A stretch of 64,000 nt of DNA from Lachnospiraceae bacterium. Lineage in GTDB: Bacteria; Bacillota; Clostridia; Lachnospirales; Lachnospiraceae. The position numbers and the translations under genes are program-made. The stretch lies in assembly GCA_022845955.1 (NCBI GenBank), contig AP025576.1:186001-250000 (forward strand), in the 5' to 3' direction. Below, in pieces: positions 1-8,587 of this stretch (position 1 is its first letter; every line of letters begins with the position of its first letter). Under the pieces are notes generated by a model that saw nothing but the letters and a program-made list of their open reading frames with translations, did no database searches and was not told where the DNA came from.

Positions 1-743
1 CAACGGATGCCCCCTGCAGCGCCCTGTCCGTTATTTACACGGAAAACGGCGTATTTGAAGAATATCTGTTCCTTCCTTCCAATCCGGATATGGTTCTTAT
101 GGATACGGAAGTGATTTCCAAATCCCCGGTAAGACTTACTGTGTCAGGTATGGGCGACGCTCTGGCCACCTACTTTGAAGCCCGCGCCGTACTGGCGAAG
201 GACGGCCTGACCTGTGCGGGCGGACACGGGACCCTGGCGGCCCATGCCCTGGCTGAACTGTGCTTTGACACACTGATGGAAGAAGGGGTGAAAGCGAAGC
301 TGGCACTGGAAGCGGGAGCATGTACGCCGGCGGTGGAAAAGATCATAGAAGCCAATACCCTGCTTTCCGGAATCGGGTTTGAAAGCGGCGGACTGGCCGG
401 AGCACATGCGATCCATAACGGGTTTACCGTACTGGAAGAATGCCATTCTATGTATCACGGGGAAAAGGTGGCGTTCGGAACCATCGCGCAGCTGGTGCTG
501 GAGAATATGCCGGCGGACGAGCTGGAGGATATCATCGGTTTCTGTATCGATGTGGGGCTTCCCGTAACCTTGAAGGAACTGGGCGTGGAAGAAGTGACGA
601 AGGAAAAGATCATGGCGGTGGCGGTGGCGGCCTGCGCAGAAAACGATACCCTTCACAATATGCCTTTTGAGGTGACGCCGGAAAAGGTATGCGCTGCGAT
701 TTTGGCGGCGGACGCTTACGGAAAGTATTTTAAGGGAATATAA
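1..743 (+). CDS. gldA: Glycerol dehydrogenase-type alcohol dehydrogenase, 3' part
   Basis: Only the C-terminal ~246 residues are present; the reading frame (codons from base 3) is open to the window edge. The visible part fits the iron/zinc-type alcohol dehydrogenase family, glycerol dehydrogenase branch, which oxidises glycerol or related diols to the ketone with NAD+. The three metal ligands of that branch can be picked out: Asp in MGDALATYFEA, His in GAHAIHNGFT and His in YHGEKVAFGT. The protein should be cytoplasmic. Its end overlaps by 28 bp the end of the convergent AraC gene. A link to the catabolic cluster that follows is possible, because such enzymes reduce lactaldehyde or hydroxyacetone, but the intervening opposite-strand regulator makes co-transcription impossible. 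Exact substrate is not decided by sequence. Confidence 0.85.
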   Translation, partial: TDAPCSALSVIYTENGVFEEYLFLPSNPDMVLMDTEVISKSPVRLTVSGMGDALATYFEARAVLAKDGLTCAGGHGTLAAHALAELCFDTLMEEGVKAKLALEAGACTPAVEKIIEANTLLSGIGFESGGLAGAHAIHNGFTVLEECHSMYHGEKVAFGTIAQLVLENMPADELEDIIGFCIDVGLPVTLKELGVEEVTKEKIMAVAVAACAENDTLHNMPFEVTPEKVCAAILAADAYGKYFKGI

Positions 744-1639
744 GTAACAGGAAGGGGCGCCGAACAGCTGCGTTTCTGCTGGTACTGGGACGGCGTTATC
801 CCCAGCTTCTTCTGGAAAGCCTTGTAAAAATGGGCGTGATCATAGAAGGACAGGGCATTGGCGACTTCTGTTATGGTATATTCTTTCAGGAGCAGCTCAC
901 AGCTTTTCTCGATCTTGGTATCCAATATTAAGGTGGAAAGGTTCGTGTGCAGCTCCTTTTTTGTAAGACGGTTTATATACTGGGGGTTCAGGGAAAGCTC
1001 TCCGGCTATCAGCGCAAGCAGGCTGCCGGTGGGAAGGGACAGATTATCCCTTATCAGCCCCAGTATCTGATAAATACGGGCATCTTTCCTGGCGAAATGG
1101 ATCCCGTGGGTGCTGTAAAAGCTGTCGCAAAGAAGCAGAAGGATATTAAAAAGGCAGTGATACCGGAACGGTTCCAGCAGCGCGGGGGCAAGGGGCGTAT
1201 CGTCATAGGATTTCAAGAGCATCTTTACGGAAGAAAGCAGATCCGGGGAAAGGATATTATGGGTCATCTGTTTTTTCCGGTATTCCGTATAGTACAAAAG
1301 AAAATCCTGGAGCTGCACAGGGACATTTTCCCCGGAGGCTTCGGTGAGCAGGATCTTTGGGAGAAGATAGAGGTTGCGGATGGTGAATTCCCTGTCTGAT
1401 TCCAGGGAGTGGGTCTGCCCTATGGGTATACAATATACACACCCCTCGGTGAGCGTTCTGCTTTCCTGCGCCGTATGATGAATGACCTGGCCGGATAAGA
1501 TGATTCCGATTTCCAGAAATTCATGGGAGTGGGCGGCTTCCCTGGGATGGCACGGATAACGGTATTCTTCCGTGAAAAGCGGGAGGTTTGTCTGTGTGGT
1601 GATGAAATTGCTGTGTATTAAATATTCCTGTGTTTTCAT
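716..1639 (-). CDS. AraC-family transcriptional regulator with N-terminal cupin
   Basis: A one-component regulator of about 307 residues. The N-terminal half carries a sugar-binding cupin-like segment (HSHEFLEIGIILSG), and the C-terminal ~100 residues hold the double helix-turn-helix of AraC/XylS proteins, ending in FYDHAHFYKAFQKKLGITPSQY. It is divergent from the URO-D genes at 1776 and is their natural candidate regulator. The start is uncertain: ATG at 1639 lies only a few bases after a good promoter (-10 at 1646-1651), which would give an almost leaderless mRNA, while an in-frame ATG at 1699 has no ribosome binding site and would place the promoter inside the gene. Family assignment is firm; the ligand is unknown. 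Confidence 0.85.
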   Translation of the reverse strand: MKTQEYLIHSNFITTQTNLPLFTEEYRYPCHPREAAHSHEFLEIGIILSGQVIHHTAQESRTLTEGCVYCIPIGQTHSLESDREFTIRNLYLLPKILLTEASGENVPVQLQDFLLYYTEYRKKQMTHNILSPDLLSSVKMLLKSYDDTPLAPALLEPFRYHCLFNILLLLCDSFYSTHGIHFARKDARIYQILGLIRDNLSLPTGSLLALIAGELSLNPQYINRLTKKELHTNLSTLILDTKIEKSCELLLKEYTITEVANALSFYDHAHFYKAFQKKLGITPSQYQQKRSCSAPLPVTYIPLKYFP

Positions 1640-1645
1640 ATCTTT

Positions 1646-1674
1646 ATTATAAGCGGACGGAGAGGGGATCACAA
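1646..1674 (-). promoter_or_regulatory. Promoter of the AraC-type gene
   Basis: On the minus strand there is TTGTGA (1669-1674), a 17-bp spacer and TATAAT (1646-1651). The predicted transcription start falls at about 1639, the likely start codon, so the message would have little or no leader. Confidence 0.5.
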
Positions 1675-1775
1675 GTAAAAAAGTCCGTATTTTACACATA
1701 TAACACCGGCCTTTACAAGCTATGCGGCAGCAGCTGTGCTACAATGGCAAAAAGACTGCAAAAGGCGGGGTGAAT

Positions 1776-2945
1776 ATGAATCATTCAGAACGAATAGTAA
1801 TGACTTTAGGCTTTGAAAAAAGAGAGGAAAGGGGATCGGTGCTGGAGACCTTTTTCCCATGGGACAAAACCGTGAACAGGTGGTGTAAAGAGGGATTGCC
1901 GGAGGAATACCTTCCCTCCCGGCTGTATCCTCCGGCGGATGGCTATACGCAAAGATACCTGAGTGACCAGATGACCGATCCGGTATACGAATATGAGCAG
2001 TACCTGGGTTTTGACGGCGTAAAACGGATGGCGTTCCGGATTCCTTTTTCTTGTTTTGACGAAACGGTGATGGAGGAGACGGATACATATGTGGTCCGGC
2101 TGGATACGGACGGCTGGGTACGGAAGTACCACAGGAACAGCAGCCTGGTGGAAGAAATAAAGGCGCCTGTGACGGGGGAAGAGGACTGGAATGCACTGAA
2201 GGAACGGATTAAGGAGCATCTTGCCCTGTACTGTACCGATGAGAATATCCGCGGGGTTTACAGCAAATACGTACCGGGCCATAAAGCAGGGGACTATTCC
2301 ATACGGTTCCGGCTGACAGGATTTTTCTGGCTTTCCAGGATGCTGATGGGCATAGAAGAGCAGATGTATGCTTTTTATGATATGCCCGAGGTTCTGCATG
2401 ATATGAACCAGTTTGCGGTGGATACCTATAAAAGGTACCTGGATAAGGTTTTCGATATAATACAGCCGGAGGTATTGCTTCTGGAGGAGGATCTCAGCGG
2501 CTGTAACGGGCCAATGATTTCCCCGGACATTTTTGATGAATTTGTTGGGAATTATTATAAACAGCTTTTCCCCTTTCTGAAGAAAAAAGGGGTTAAGAAC
2601 ATTTTTGTGGATACGGACGGCGACTTTAACCGGTTGATCCCCAATTTCCTGGAAGCAGGCGTGGATGGTTTTCTTCCCATGGATGTAAATGCGGGAATGG
2701 ATATTGTCAAGGTCAGGCAGCAGTATCCCCGGCTTAAATTTATCGGCGGCTTTAACAAGCTCACCATAGAGGCGGGAAAAGAGGCCATTGACCGGGAATT
2801 TGAACGGATCCTTCCCGTGATCCGCAGCGGCGGCTATGTGCCGGGCTGTGATCATCAGGCTACGCCGGATTCCTCCTTTGAAAATTACCGGTATTATAGT
2901 AAACGGCTGAGAGAGGTTATGGAGGAGGCCGGTAAGGATATCTGA
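1776..2945 (+). CDS. URO-D superfamily (methyltransferase-like) protein 1
   Basis: A 389-residue protein of the uroporphyrinogen decarboxylase superfamily, which also contains cobalamin-dependent methyltransferases of the MtaA/MtbA/CmuA type and O-demethylase components. The ATG at 1776 follows AAAGGCGGGG (1761-1770); the longer frame from 1722 has no ribosome binding site. Visible family features are the central EDLSGCNGPMISPDIFDEF segment, the VDTDGD strand, and the C-terminal GGYVPGCDHQATPD motif with Asp359 and His360. No haem pathway genes are nearby, so true uroporphyrinogen decarboxylase activity is unlikely. It is followed 46 bp later by a second member of the family. The window holds no recognisable corrinoid-binding protein. 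A methyl-transfer or demethylation role is inference; the substrate is unknown. Confidence 0.75.
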   Translation: MNHSERIVMTLGFEKREERGSVLETFFPWDKTVNRWCKEGLPEEYLPSRLYPPADGYTQRYLSDQMTDPVYEYEQYLGFDGVKRMAFRIPFSCFDETVMEETDTYVVRLDTDGWVRKYHRNSSLVEEIKAPVTGEEDWNALKERIKEHLALYCTDENIRGVYSKYVPGHKAGDYSIRFRLTGFFWLSRMLMGIEEQMYAFYDMPEVLHDMNQFAVDTYKRYLDKVFDIIQPEVLLLEEDLSGCNGPMISPDIFDEFVGNYYKQLFPFLKKKGVKNIFVDTDGDFNRLIPNFLEAGVDGFLPMDVNAGMDIVKVRQQYPRLKFIGGFNKLTIEAGKEAIDREFERILPVIRSGGYVPGCDHQATPDSSFENYRYYSKRLREVMEEAGKDI

Positions 2946-2991
2946 AAAATATACGAGAAATGTCCGTAACAGCGGACAGGAGGGTGTGACA

Positions 2992-4116
2992 ATGAATAAC
3001 CGTGAAAATACCATGGCGGTATTGACCTATCAGGACTATACGCGGATACCCGTGGTGTCCTTTGGATATTGGGCGGAAACCGTATTGAAATGGGCACAGG
3101 AGGGGTATATCAGCAGGGAGGAGGCCCGGGACTATATTGATTCCGGTGATAATTCCGGGGGGGATAAGTCCATTATGAAAAAGCTGGGCTTTGATTATAA
3201 CTGGAATTCCTGCTTTTCTTCGGAAGTCCTTCTGTTTCCTTCCTTTGAGGAGAAAATACTGGAGGAATTCCCGGACGGCAGCCGGATTATCCGTGACGGG
3301 CAGGGCCTGATATGCAAGGTGAAACCGGGGACGGTGTCCATACCGGCGGAAATAGGGACATCCCTGACGGACAGAAAGGCCTGGGAGGAGCTTTATCTTC
3401 CCAAGCTTACGATGAGCCCGGACCGGATCGACCACAGGAAGCTGGAAGCGCTGAAGCAGGAAACGGACAGGGAAATACCGCTGGGCCTGCATCTGGGATC
3501 CTTTATGGGAAATATGAGGAATATGCTGGGTGTGGAACAGCTTTCTTATCTGTATGTGGATGACGAGGATTTATATGGGGAAATTGTGGATACGTTGTGC
3601 GGTTTGGGATATGAATGTGCAAAACTCGTGCTGGAAAGCGGGGTGAAGTTTGATTATGCCCATTTCTGGGAAGATATCTGTTTTAAAAACGGCCCCTTGA
3701 TTTCGCCCGCTGTATTCCGGGAATTCGTAGGCCCCTGGTATAAGAAGATAACGGATCTCACCAGCTCCTATGGAATAGAAATTGTGTCGGTGGACTGTGA
3801 CGGCATGATAGATTCCCTCATCCCTATCTGGCTTGAGAACGGGGTAAATACCATGTTTCCCATCGAGGTGGGAACCTGGAATGCTTCTATCGCCCCCTGG
3901 AGGGAGAAATACGGAAAGCAGCTGCGCGGTGTGGGAGGTATGAACAAGACCATATTTGCCAGGGATCGGGAGGCGGTGGATAAGGAGATTGAACGTCTGA
4001 AGCCTCTCATGGATCTGGGAGGCTACATCCCCTGTCCGGATCACCGGATAGCGCCGGATGCCAAATTCGAACTGGTTCAGTATTATTGTGAACAGATGCA
4101 GAAAATAGTCCGCTGA
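2992..4116 (+). CDS. URO-D superfamily (methyltransferase-like) protein 2
   Basis: A 374-residue relative of the preceding gene and probably its operon partner. AGGAGG at 2978-2983 sits 8 bases before the ATG at 2992; a GTG at 2986 is too close to that site. The same architecture is seen: a central segment with FKNGPLISPAVFREFVGPWY, the VDCDGMIDSLIPIWLENG strand, and the C-terminal GGYIPCPDHRIAPDAKFELV motif in which Asp-His is kept while the Cys before Asp in protein 1 is replaced by Pro. Two diverged copies side by side suggest two substrates or a heteromeric enzyme. As for protein 1, family membership is clear while the reaction is not; a methyltransferase or demethylase is more likely than haem synthesis. 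Confidence 0.75.
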   Translation: MNNRENTMAVLTYQDYTRIPVVSFGYWAETVLKWAQEGYISREEARDYIDSGDNSGGDKSIMKKLGFDYNWNSCFSSEVLLFPSFEEKILEEFPDGSRIIRDGQGLICKVKPGTVSIPAEIGTSLTDRKAWEELYLPKLTMSPDRIDHRKLEALKQETDREIPLGLHLGSFMGNMRNMLGVEQLSYLYVDDEDLYGEIVDTLCGLGYECAKLVLESGVKFDYAHFWEDICFKNGPLISPAVFREFVGPWYKKITDLTSSYGIEIVSVDCDGMIDSLIPIWLENGVNTMFPIEVGTWNASIAPWREKYGKQLRGVGGMNKTIFARDREAVDKEIERLKPLMDLGGYIPCPDHRIAPDAKFELVQYYCEQMQKIVR

Positions 4117-4139
4117 TACAGGACCCTGGTACAGGAATG

Positions 4140-4204
4140 CCGTCAGGCGTATTTACGCCGGACGGTACCGGGCATCCTGATTTGTGTGCGCGCCGAGGCG
4201 CACA
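4140..4204 (+). other. Two consecutive hairpins between URO-D 2 and the next gene
   Basis: Hairpin 1 (4140-4165) pairs CCGTC-GGCGT with ACGCC-GACGG around a 4-nt loop with one internal mismatch. Hairpin 2 (4185-4204) pairs TGTGCG with CGCACA. Neither is followed by a T-run, so they look like mRNA processing or stability structures rather than terminators. Confidence 0.45.
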
Positions 4205-4218
4205 GAAGGGAGTAAGCG

Positions 4219-5070
4219 ATGGAACAAATGCCAAGAACACAGGTGGAAGGATTGTCGTTATCCAGGATGATTATAGGAACGAACTGGCTGGCAGGGTGGA
4301 GCCACACAAGCCCGTCTGCGGATAATATGATCAAGAAGGCCCATGCCCGTCCGGAATCCGTAATCCCCATACTGGAAACCTTTCAGGAGGCGGGTGTGGA
4401 TACCATAATGGCACCGTTTTCCCAGCTTCCGGTCATCTGCAGGGCAGTGGAAGAAGCGTCGGAAAAAACGGGAAAAAAATTTATCCGGATCGATACCCCC
4501 ATTATCAATGTGGACGACAGCCCTCAGGCCAGAAAAGAAGCGCAGGAGGTCATCCGGAAAGGGAAAGAGCTGGGCGCCGAAATCTGTCTGATCCATCACT
4601 CCAGTGCGGAACAGCTGGTGAATAAGGGAAAACGTACCATTGAACGGCTGGGGGACTATACCTCCATGATCCGGGAGGCCGGCATGATTCCCGGTCTGTC
4701 GGCGCATATGCCGGAGCTGGTGGTTTACAGCGATTGGAATGAATATGATGTGCAGACCTATATCCAGATTTACAATTGTATGGGATTCATGATGCAGGTG
4801 GAGATCGAAACGGTAAACCAGATCATGCATGATGCGAAAAAGCCGGTCATGACGATCAAATCCATGGCGGCAGGCCGCTGTACTCCCTTCGTGGGGCTGA
4901 ATTTTTCCTGGGCCACCATCCGGGACTGCGATATGGTGACGGTAGGGTGCTTTAACGAACTGGAAGCCAGGGAAGATATCGAGATTTCCCTGGCGGCCCT
5001 GGGACGCAGGAGGGTGAATCTGGAGAAGAGGAGCAGCCCGAATGCAAAGCAGGATGCTTTTGGAGGATGA
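4219..5070 (+). CDS. Unrecognised cytoplasmic protein, TIM-barrel-like
   Basis: A 283-residue soluble protein with no signal peptide or membrane segment. I do not recognise a named family. The alternation of short hydrophobic strands and helices (MIIGTNW, GVDTIMAP, FIRIDTPI, GAEICLIHH, MIPGLSAH, GFMMQVEIE, VMTIKSMAAG, DCDMVTVGC) fits a (beta/alpha)8 barrel. Its end, DMVTVGCFNELEAREDIEIS, resembles the terminal strand-helix of aldo-keto-reductase-like or phosphate-binding barrels, but no catalytic set can be identified. It starts at an ATG after GAAGGGAG and follows the two URO-D genes in the same direction, so a role in the same pathway is likely. It ends 7 bp before the convergent YesN gene. 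Confidence 0.6.
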   Translation: MEQMPRTQVEGLSLSRMIIGTNWLAGWSHTSPSADNMIKKAHARPESVIPILETFQEAGVDTIMAPFSQLPVICRAVEEASEKTGKKFIRIDTPIINVDDSPQARKEAQEVIRKGKELGAEICLIHHSSAEQLVNKGKRTIERLGDYTSMIREAGMIPGLSAHMPELVVYSDWNEYDVQTYIQIYNCMGFMMQVEIETVNQIMHDAKKPVMTIKSMAAGRCTPFVGLNFSWATIRDCDMVTVGCFNELEAREDIEISLAALGRRRVNLEKRSSPNAKQDAFGG

Positions 5071-5076
5071 CAGAGG

Positions 5077-6588
5077 TCAGGTGCGGTATTCCGTGGGAGT
5101 CAGGCCGGTATACTTTTTAAAAACCTTGTAGAAATACCTGGGGTCTTCGTATCCCACGAGGGAGGCGATTTCAGAGGCCGGGATATCGGTGTTTTTCAGG
5201 GTGCTTTTGGCGGCTTCCATGCGTACCTGGGTGAGGTAATCGATGGGGGAAATCCCTTCTCTTTTCTTAAAGACGGTGGAAAAGTACCTGGGATTCAGAT
5301 GGAAGTATTCGGCCAGCATTTCCATGGATATGGGCTCGCGGTAGTGCTCCCGGAGGAAATCTTTTGCCTGCTCGGTGACGGACTGGTTCCCTTCCGCGGG
5401 CCTGGTGCGGCAGGTCAGGGTGATTTCTTCTTTTATGAGGGAGAGAATTTCGTCCCTGTTTTCGTGGGAGGCCCAGAATTTGTTGTCGGTAAAATGATCC
5501 CAGTTCTTTTTGGCGGGAGTGTAGTTAAGGCGGATCAGTAATTCGTAGATATACTGGATCAGGTATTCAAAATTGTGTACCAGGGGATAGAAGCTGTCTG
5601 TCAGGGAGCAGAGTTTTTCCGCAGTATCTTCGGGGCTTTTGCAGCGCAGTTCGTTCTCCAGGTTTTTCCAGTCCAGGTTGCTTGGGAGCTGGCCGGTGTC
5701 CGCAGGGCCGCTGTCTCCATGGTATACCTTGCCGTTGCCGGTGAGAAAGCGGCGTTTCAGGGCCTGCTCGCTTTGGCCGAACAGCTCGGGGGCTATGGAA
5801 GGGGATATGGGGCTGAGGCCGAGGGTCACCACGGCGCCGAGGACATTCAGCTTCATGATCTGGGAGTCCAGGATATCATAAAGCTGTTTTTCCTGCGCGG
5901 TCAGGGCGGGGCCGGAAAAAAGGAGGATGCGGTCGGAGGTATTGGCACCGGGGACAAGCCGGAACGCGGAGGGAAGTCTGGGAGAAAGGCTGTCGTCCAG
6001 CGTGCTGTATACGTTTTCGATGCTGAAATAGCGGTTCTGATCGTAGCGGCTCACATGGGCGGATCCCACGATGTATTCCCAGTTTTCGTCCGCGCCCAGA
6101 AGAGAAAGAAGCTGGGAGTATTCGGAAGAATTCAGGGAATTGTCCCGCACCTTCTGCAGGAGCTGGTTTAAGAGAAGCAGCGTATTTTGTTCCTGTACCC
6201 GATTTAACTTAGTGAGGGCCGCGTGTTTTTCAATGGCTTTATTCAGAGCGTCAAAAAGGGTCTCCTGGGTGATGGGTTTCAGGAGATAGCAGCAGGCTCC
6301 ATGGTACATGGCATTCTGTACATATTCAAATTCCGCGTAGCCGCTGATCACAATGATGGAGGCGGTAATTCCCGCGGTCTGGCAGCTTTGGATCAGGCTC
6401 AGGCCGGACATGCCGTCCATGCGGACATCGGTTATGATGATTTCGGGGCGTTCGCTTTTGGCGATAGCCCATGCTTCCAGGCCGTCTCCGGCCTGATAGA
6501 TTTCTTCGAATTGGTAATTCCCTTTTTTCAGGCGGGCCATTATGGCTTCCCGTATCAGGGATTCGTCGTCTGCAATCAATAATCTCAT
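5077..6588 (-). CDS. YesN-type response regulator (receiver + AraC HTH)
   Basis: A 503-residue response regulator. The N-terminal receiver domain has the acidic pair in LLIADDES and the phospho-acceptor Asp54 in ITDVRMDG; a long linker follows; the C-terminal ~100 residues form an AraC double helix-turn-helix (MEMLAEYFHLNPRYFSTVFK, ending YFYKVFKKYTGLTPTEY). ATG at 6588 follows AGAGGTGG; an upstream GTG at 6597 lies inside that ribosome binding site. It is encoded 12 bp after its partner YesM-type kinase. Pairs of this kind usually activate an adjacent CUT1 sugar importer, here importer A at 8685-11967, read in the opposite direction. The inducing sugar is not known. Confidence 0.9.
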   Translation of the reverse strand: MRLLIADDESLIREAIMARLKKGNYQFEEIYQAGDGLEAWAIAKSERPEIIITDVRMDGMSGLSLIQSCQTAGITASIIVISGYAEFEYVQNAMYHGACCYLLKPITQETLFDALNKAIEKHAALTKLNRVQEQNTLLLLNQLLQKVRDNSLNSSEYSQLLSLLGADENWEYIVGSAHVSRYDQNRYFSIENVYSTLDDSLSPRLPSAFRLVPGANTSDRILLFSGPALTAQEKQLYDILDSQIMKLNVLGAVVTLGLSPISPSIAPELFGQSEQALKRRFLTGNGKVYHGDSGPADTGQLPSNLDWKNLENELRCKSPEDTAEKLCSLTDSFYPLVHNFEYLIQYIYELLIRLNYTPAKKNWDHFTDNKFWASHENRDEILSLIKEEITLTCRTRPAEGNQSVTEQAKDFLREHYREPISMEMLAEYFHLNPRYFSTVFKKREGISPIDYLTQVRMEAAKSTLKNTDIPASEIASLVGYEDPRYFYKVFKKYTGLTPTEYRT

Positions 6589-6600
6589 AAATGCCACCTC

Positions 6601-8367
6601 TTATATCTTGGGAATGATGAGTTCGGTACGCATGCCCTCCCCCTCCTTTGTGGTGATGGTCAGGCGGTAGGCGGTACCGAATTTTAATTTCAGCCGGTAA
6701 TGGATGTTGAGGATACCGATGCTTTCATTCTGATCCTGGAAATCATCGAAATCGTCTTTTTCCAGCCGGGCGGAAAGTTTGGCAAATTCGGAGGCTTCCA
6801 TGCCCTTTCCGTTATCGGTAATGGAAATAAGGATATTTTCTTCTCTTGCATTCACACAGAAAAGGATCCTGCCGCCGGAAGGAATTCCGTTAAATCCGTG
6901 TTTGATGCTGTTTTCTATAAAGGGCTGGAAAACCAGCTTGATAATGTGGCTGTCCAGGCAGCTTTCATCAATTTCGGTATGGAAGGTGAATTTGCTGCCG
7001 AACCGTATATTCTGGATATAAACGTAGTTGTTCATGTAGTTGATTTCCTCGGAAAGGGTGACGATGCCGGAGGAATTATGGTTGATACTGTAGCGCAGCA
7101 GAGCGGAGAGACGGGCGTTTACCTCACAGGCAGTATCGTATTTCTCCACTTCGATGAGGGAGTTGATGATCTCCAGGGAATTAAAGAGGAAATGGGGATT
7201 GATCTGGGCCTGGAGAGCCATGAATTCTGCGTCCTTTTTTTTCATTTCCATGACGTAATTTTTGTCAATAAGCTGGTTTACCTGTCCCACCATCCTGGTG
7301 AAAGAGGTGTCGAAAATGCCGATTTCATCGTTCCCAAGGCGGGAGGAGGTGATTTTCAGGTTTCCCTGGCTGACCTCCCGGATCTTGTCCAGTACAATGG
7401 AAAAGCGTTTGTTTACGCTTATGGAAAGGGAGAAGCCCGCCGAAAGTGTTATGAATAATAGTATGAGTATGCCTATGGTGAGGGTACGGTTCAGGTTATC
7501 AATGCTTTCCAGGGAGCTGGCATAGGCAAAATAGTAAACCGCCCGGAAGCCGGAGGCGGAATTGGAGCTGGTGAGGTACATCCCTTCTTTGCCCGCATAA
7601 TCTTCCACCGGATAGCCGTTATAAATAATGCCGTATTTTTCCTGGAAAAAGCGGAGGTATTCATCCATTCCCGTGAATTTCTGGCCGTAAATATAGTTCC
7701 CCCGGTTATCGATGATAAAAAGCTGGTGGGAGTGTTCTCCGTCCACGCCCTTCATGGCCTTAAAAACCTTTTCCGGGAAAAGGCTGAGTTTGATCACGCA
7801 GGTCATCCGGGAGCCGTCCGGGGAATAGACCGGCTTCAGGATGGAAAGCAGTTCCGTATTATAGGAACCCTCCGTATGCATGAAATAATGGTCGAAATAG
7901 CGGTTTTCCAGCTGTGTTTTCCAATTGCCCGTTTCCTCGTCCGGCGATTTGATAAAAATACTGCTTTCCGCCGCAGTGCCGGTAAGGGGATAAAAGGTGA
8001 GATCATACAATCCGTAGGGAAACTGGTTGTTCAGTATCTGCCGGACTTGTGCATCCACGGTCTGATAATCGGAGCGGGCCGGAGCCGTTTTGGAGAAAAC
8101 CTTTTTGATCGTTTCATTGCTGCTTAAGCTGTTCAGCAGGGTACTGAATTTAGCCAGTTTATAGCCGATGTTGTCCACATACTGTTCCACAAACTGTTTG
8201 GAGGTAGTGCGCACCTCTTTGGTCAGCAGGTCGGCGGCATTATTTCTTATATAAAAATTGGATACAATGATCTCCACAATAAGCAATACAATCAGGAGTG
8301 ACAGAAACTTATGTACAAGTTTGGTGTCATACAGGTAATGCTTCCAGAGCTTTACAATAGCCTTCAT
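6601..8367 (-). CDS. YesM-type sensor histidine kinase
   Basis: A 588-residue membrane kinase, partner of the YesN-type regulator downstream. A transmembrane helix near the N-terminus (FLSLLIVLLIVEIIVS) and a second near residue 310 (TIGILILLFITLSAGFSLSI) bracket an extracellular sensor domain. A HAMP segment follows, then the His-kinase domain of the LytS/YesM type with AQINPHFLFNSLEIINSL carrying the phospho-His, and an ATPase domain with ENSIKHGF and ITDNGKGM. ATG at 8367 follows AAAGGGG with 8-nt spacing. The mRNA leader upstream contains a perfect 14-bp hairpin (8407-8447). It should sense an extracellular sugar or the loaded binding protein of importer A. Confidence 0.9.
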   Translation of the reverse strand: MKAIVKLWKHYLYDTKLVHKFLSLLIVLLIVEIIVSNFYIRNNAADLLTKEVRTTSKQFVEQYVDNIGYKLAKFSTLLNSLSSNETIKKVFSKTAPARSDYQTVDAQVRQILNNQFPYGLYDLTFYPLTGTAAESSIFIKSPDEETGNWKTQLENRYFDHYFMHTEGSYNTELLSILKPVYSPDGSRMTCVIKLSLFPEKVFKAMKGVDGEHSHQLFIIDNRGNYIYGQKFTGMDEYLRFFQEKYGIIYNGYPVEDYAGKEGMYLTSSNSASGFRAVYYFAYASSLESIDNLNRTLTIGILILLFITLSAGFSLSISVNKRFSIVLDKIREVSQGNLKITSSRLGNDEIGIFDTSFTRMVGQVNQLIDKNYVMEMKKKDAEFMALQAQINPHFLFNSLEIINSLIEVEKYDTACEVNARLSALLRYSINHNSSGIVTLSEEINYMNNYVYIQNIRFGSKFTFHTEIDESCLDSHIIKLVFQPFIENSIKHGFNGIPSGGRILFCVNAREENILISITDNGKGMEASEFAKLSARLEKDDFDDFQDQNESIGILNIHYRLKLKFGTAYRLTITTKEGEGMRTELIIPKI

Positions 8368-8406
8368 AAGATACGCCCCTTTTACGGTATTCAGGTTTGC
8401 TGTGTT

Positions 8407-8447
8407 GTCCACGGGTTCCCACGTTAAGGACCCGGGAACCCGTGGAC
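8407..8447 (-). promoter_or_regulatory. Perfect 14-bp hairpin in the yesM leader
   Basis: GTCCACGGGTTCCC (8407-8420) pairs perfectly with GGGAACCCGTGGAC (8434-8447) around a 13-nt loop. It lies between a probable promoter (-10 at 8464-8469) and the yesM start. No T-run follows on the minus strand, so it is more likely an mRNA 5' stabiliser or an operator than a terminator. Confidence 0.5.
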
Positions 8448-8463
8448 GATAACGGCTGACTAT

Positions 8464-8492
8464 ATTATACCGTAGGAATAGAAGGGCACATA
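8464..8492 (-). promoter_or_regulatory. Probable promoter of yesM/yesN
   Basis: On the minus strand there is TATAAT (8464-8469) with a poor -35 (TATGTG, 8487-8492) at 17-bp spacing. The weak -35 fits a regulated promoter. Confidence 0.35.
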
Positions 8493-8498
8493 GGGGAA

Positions 8499-8587
8499 TT
8501 TTGTTTTAACAAAAATTACTAACTGACTTTTTTCCACATGAGATGTGAAAATTTTTTATTTTTGTGGAAAATACGCTTTGCTATAAT
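8499..8587 (+). promoter_or_regulatory. Importer A promoter with nested inverted repeats
   Basis: TATAAT at 8582-8587 with a weak TTTTTG 17 bp upstream is the likely promoter of importer A. Upstream lie three inverted repeats: TTTTGTT-tt-AACAAAA (8499-8514), CACAT-gag-ATGTG (8535-8547), and TTTTCCACA (8530-8538) with TGTGGAAAA (8563-8571). These are plausible binding sites for the YesN-type activator, but this is inferred from position only. Confidence 0.4.

Noticed and set aside
1776..4116. Haem-pathway uroporphyrinogen decarboxylase (hemE)
   Set aside because: Two copies in a sugar-catabolic context with no haem genes, and C-terminal motifs typical of methyltransferase-like relatives.
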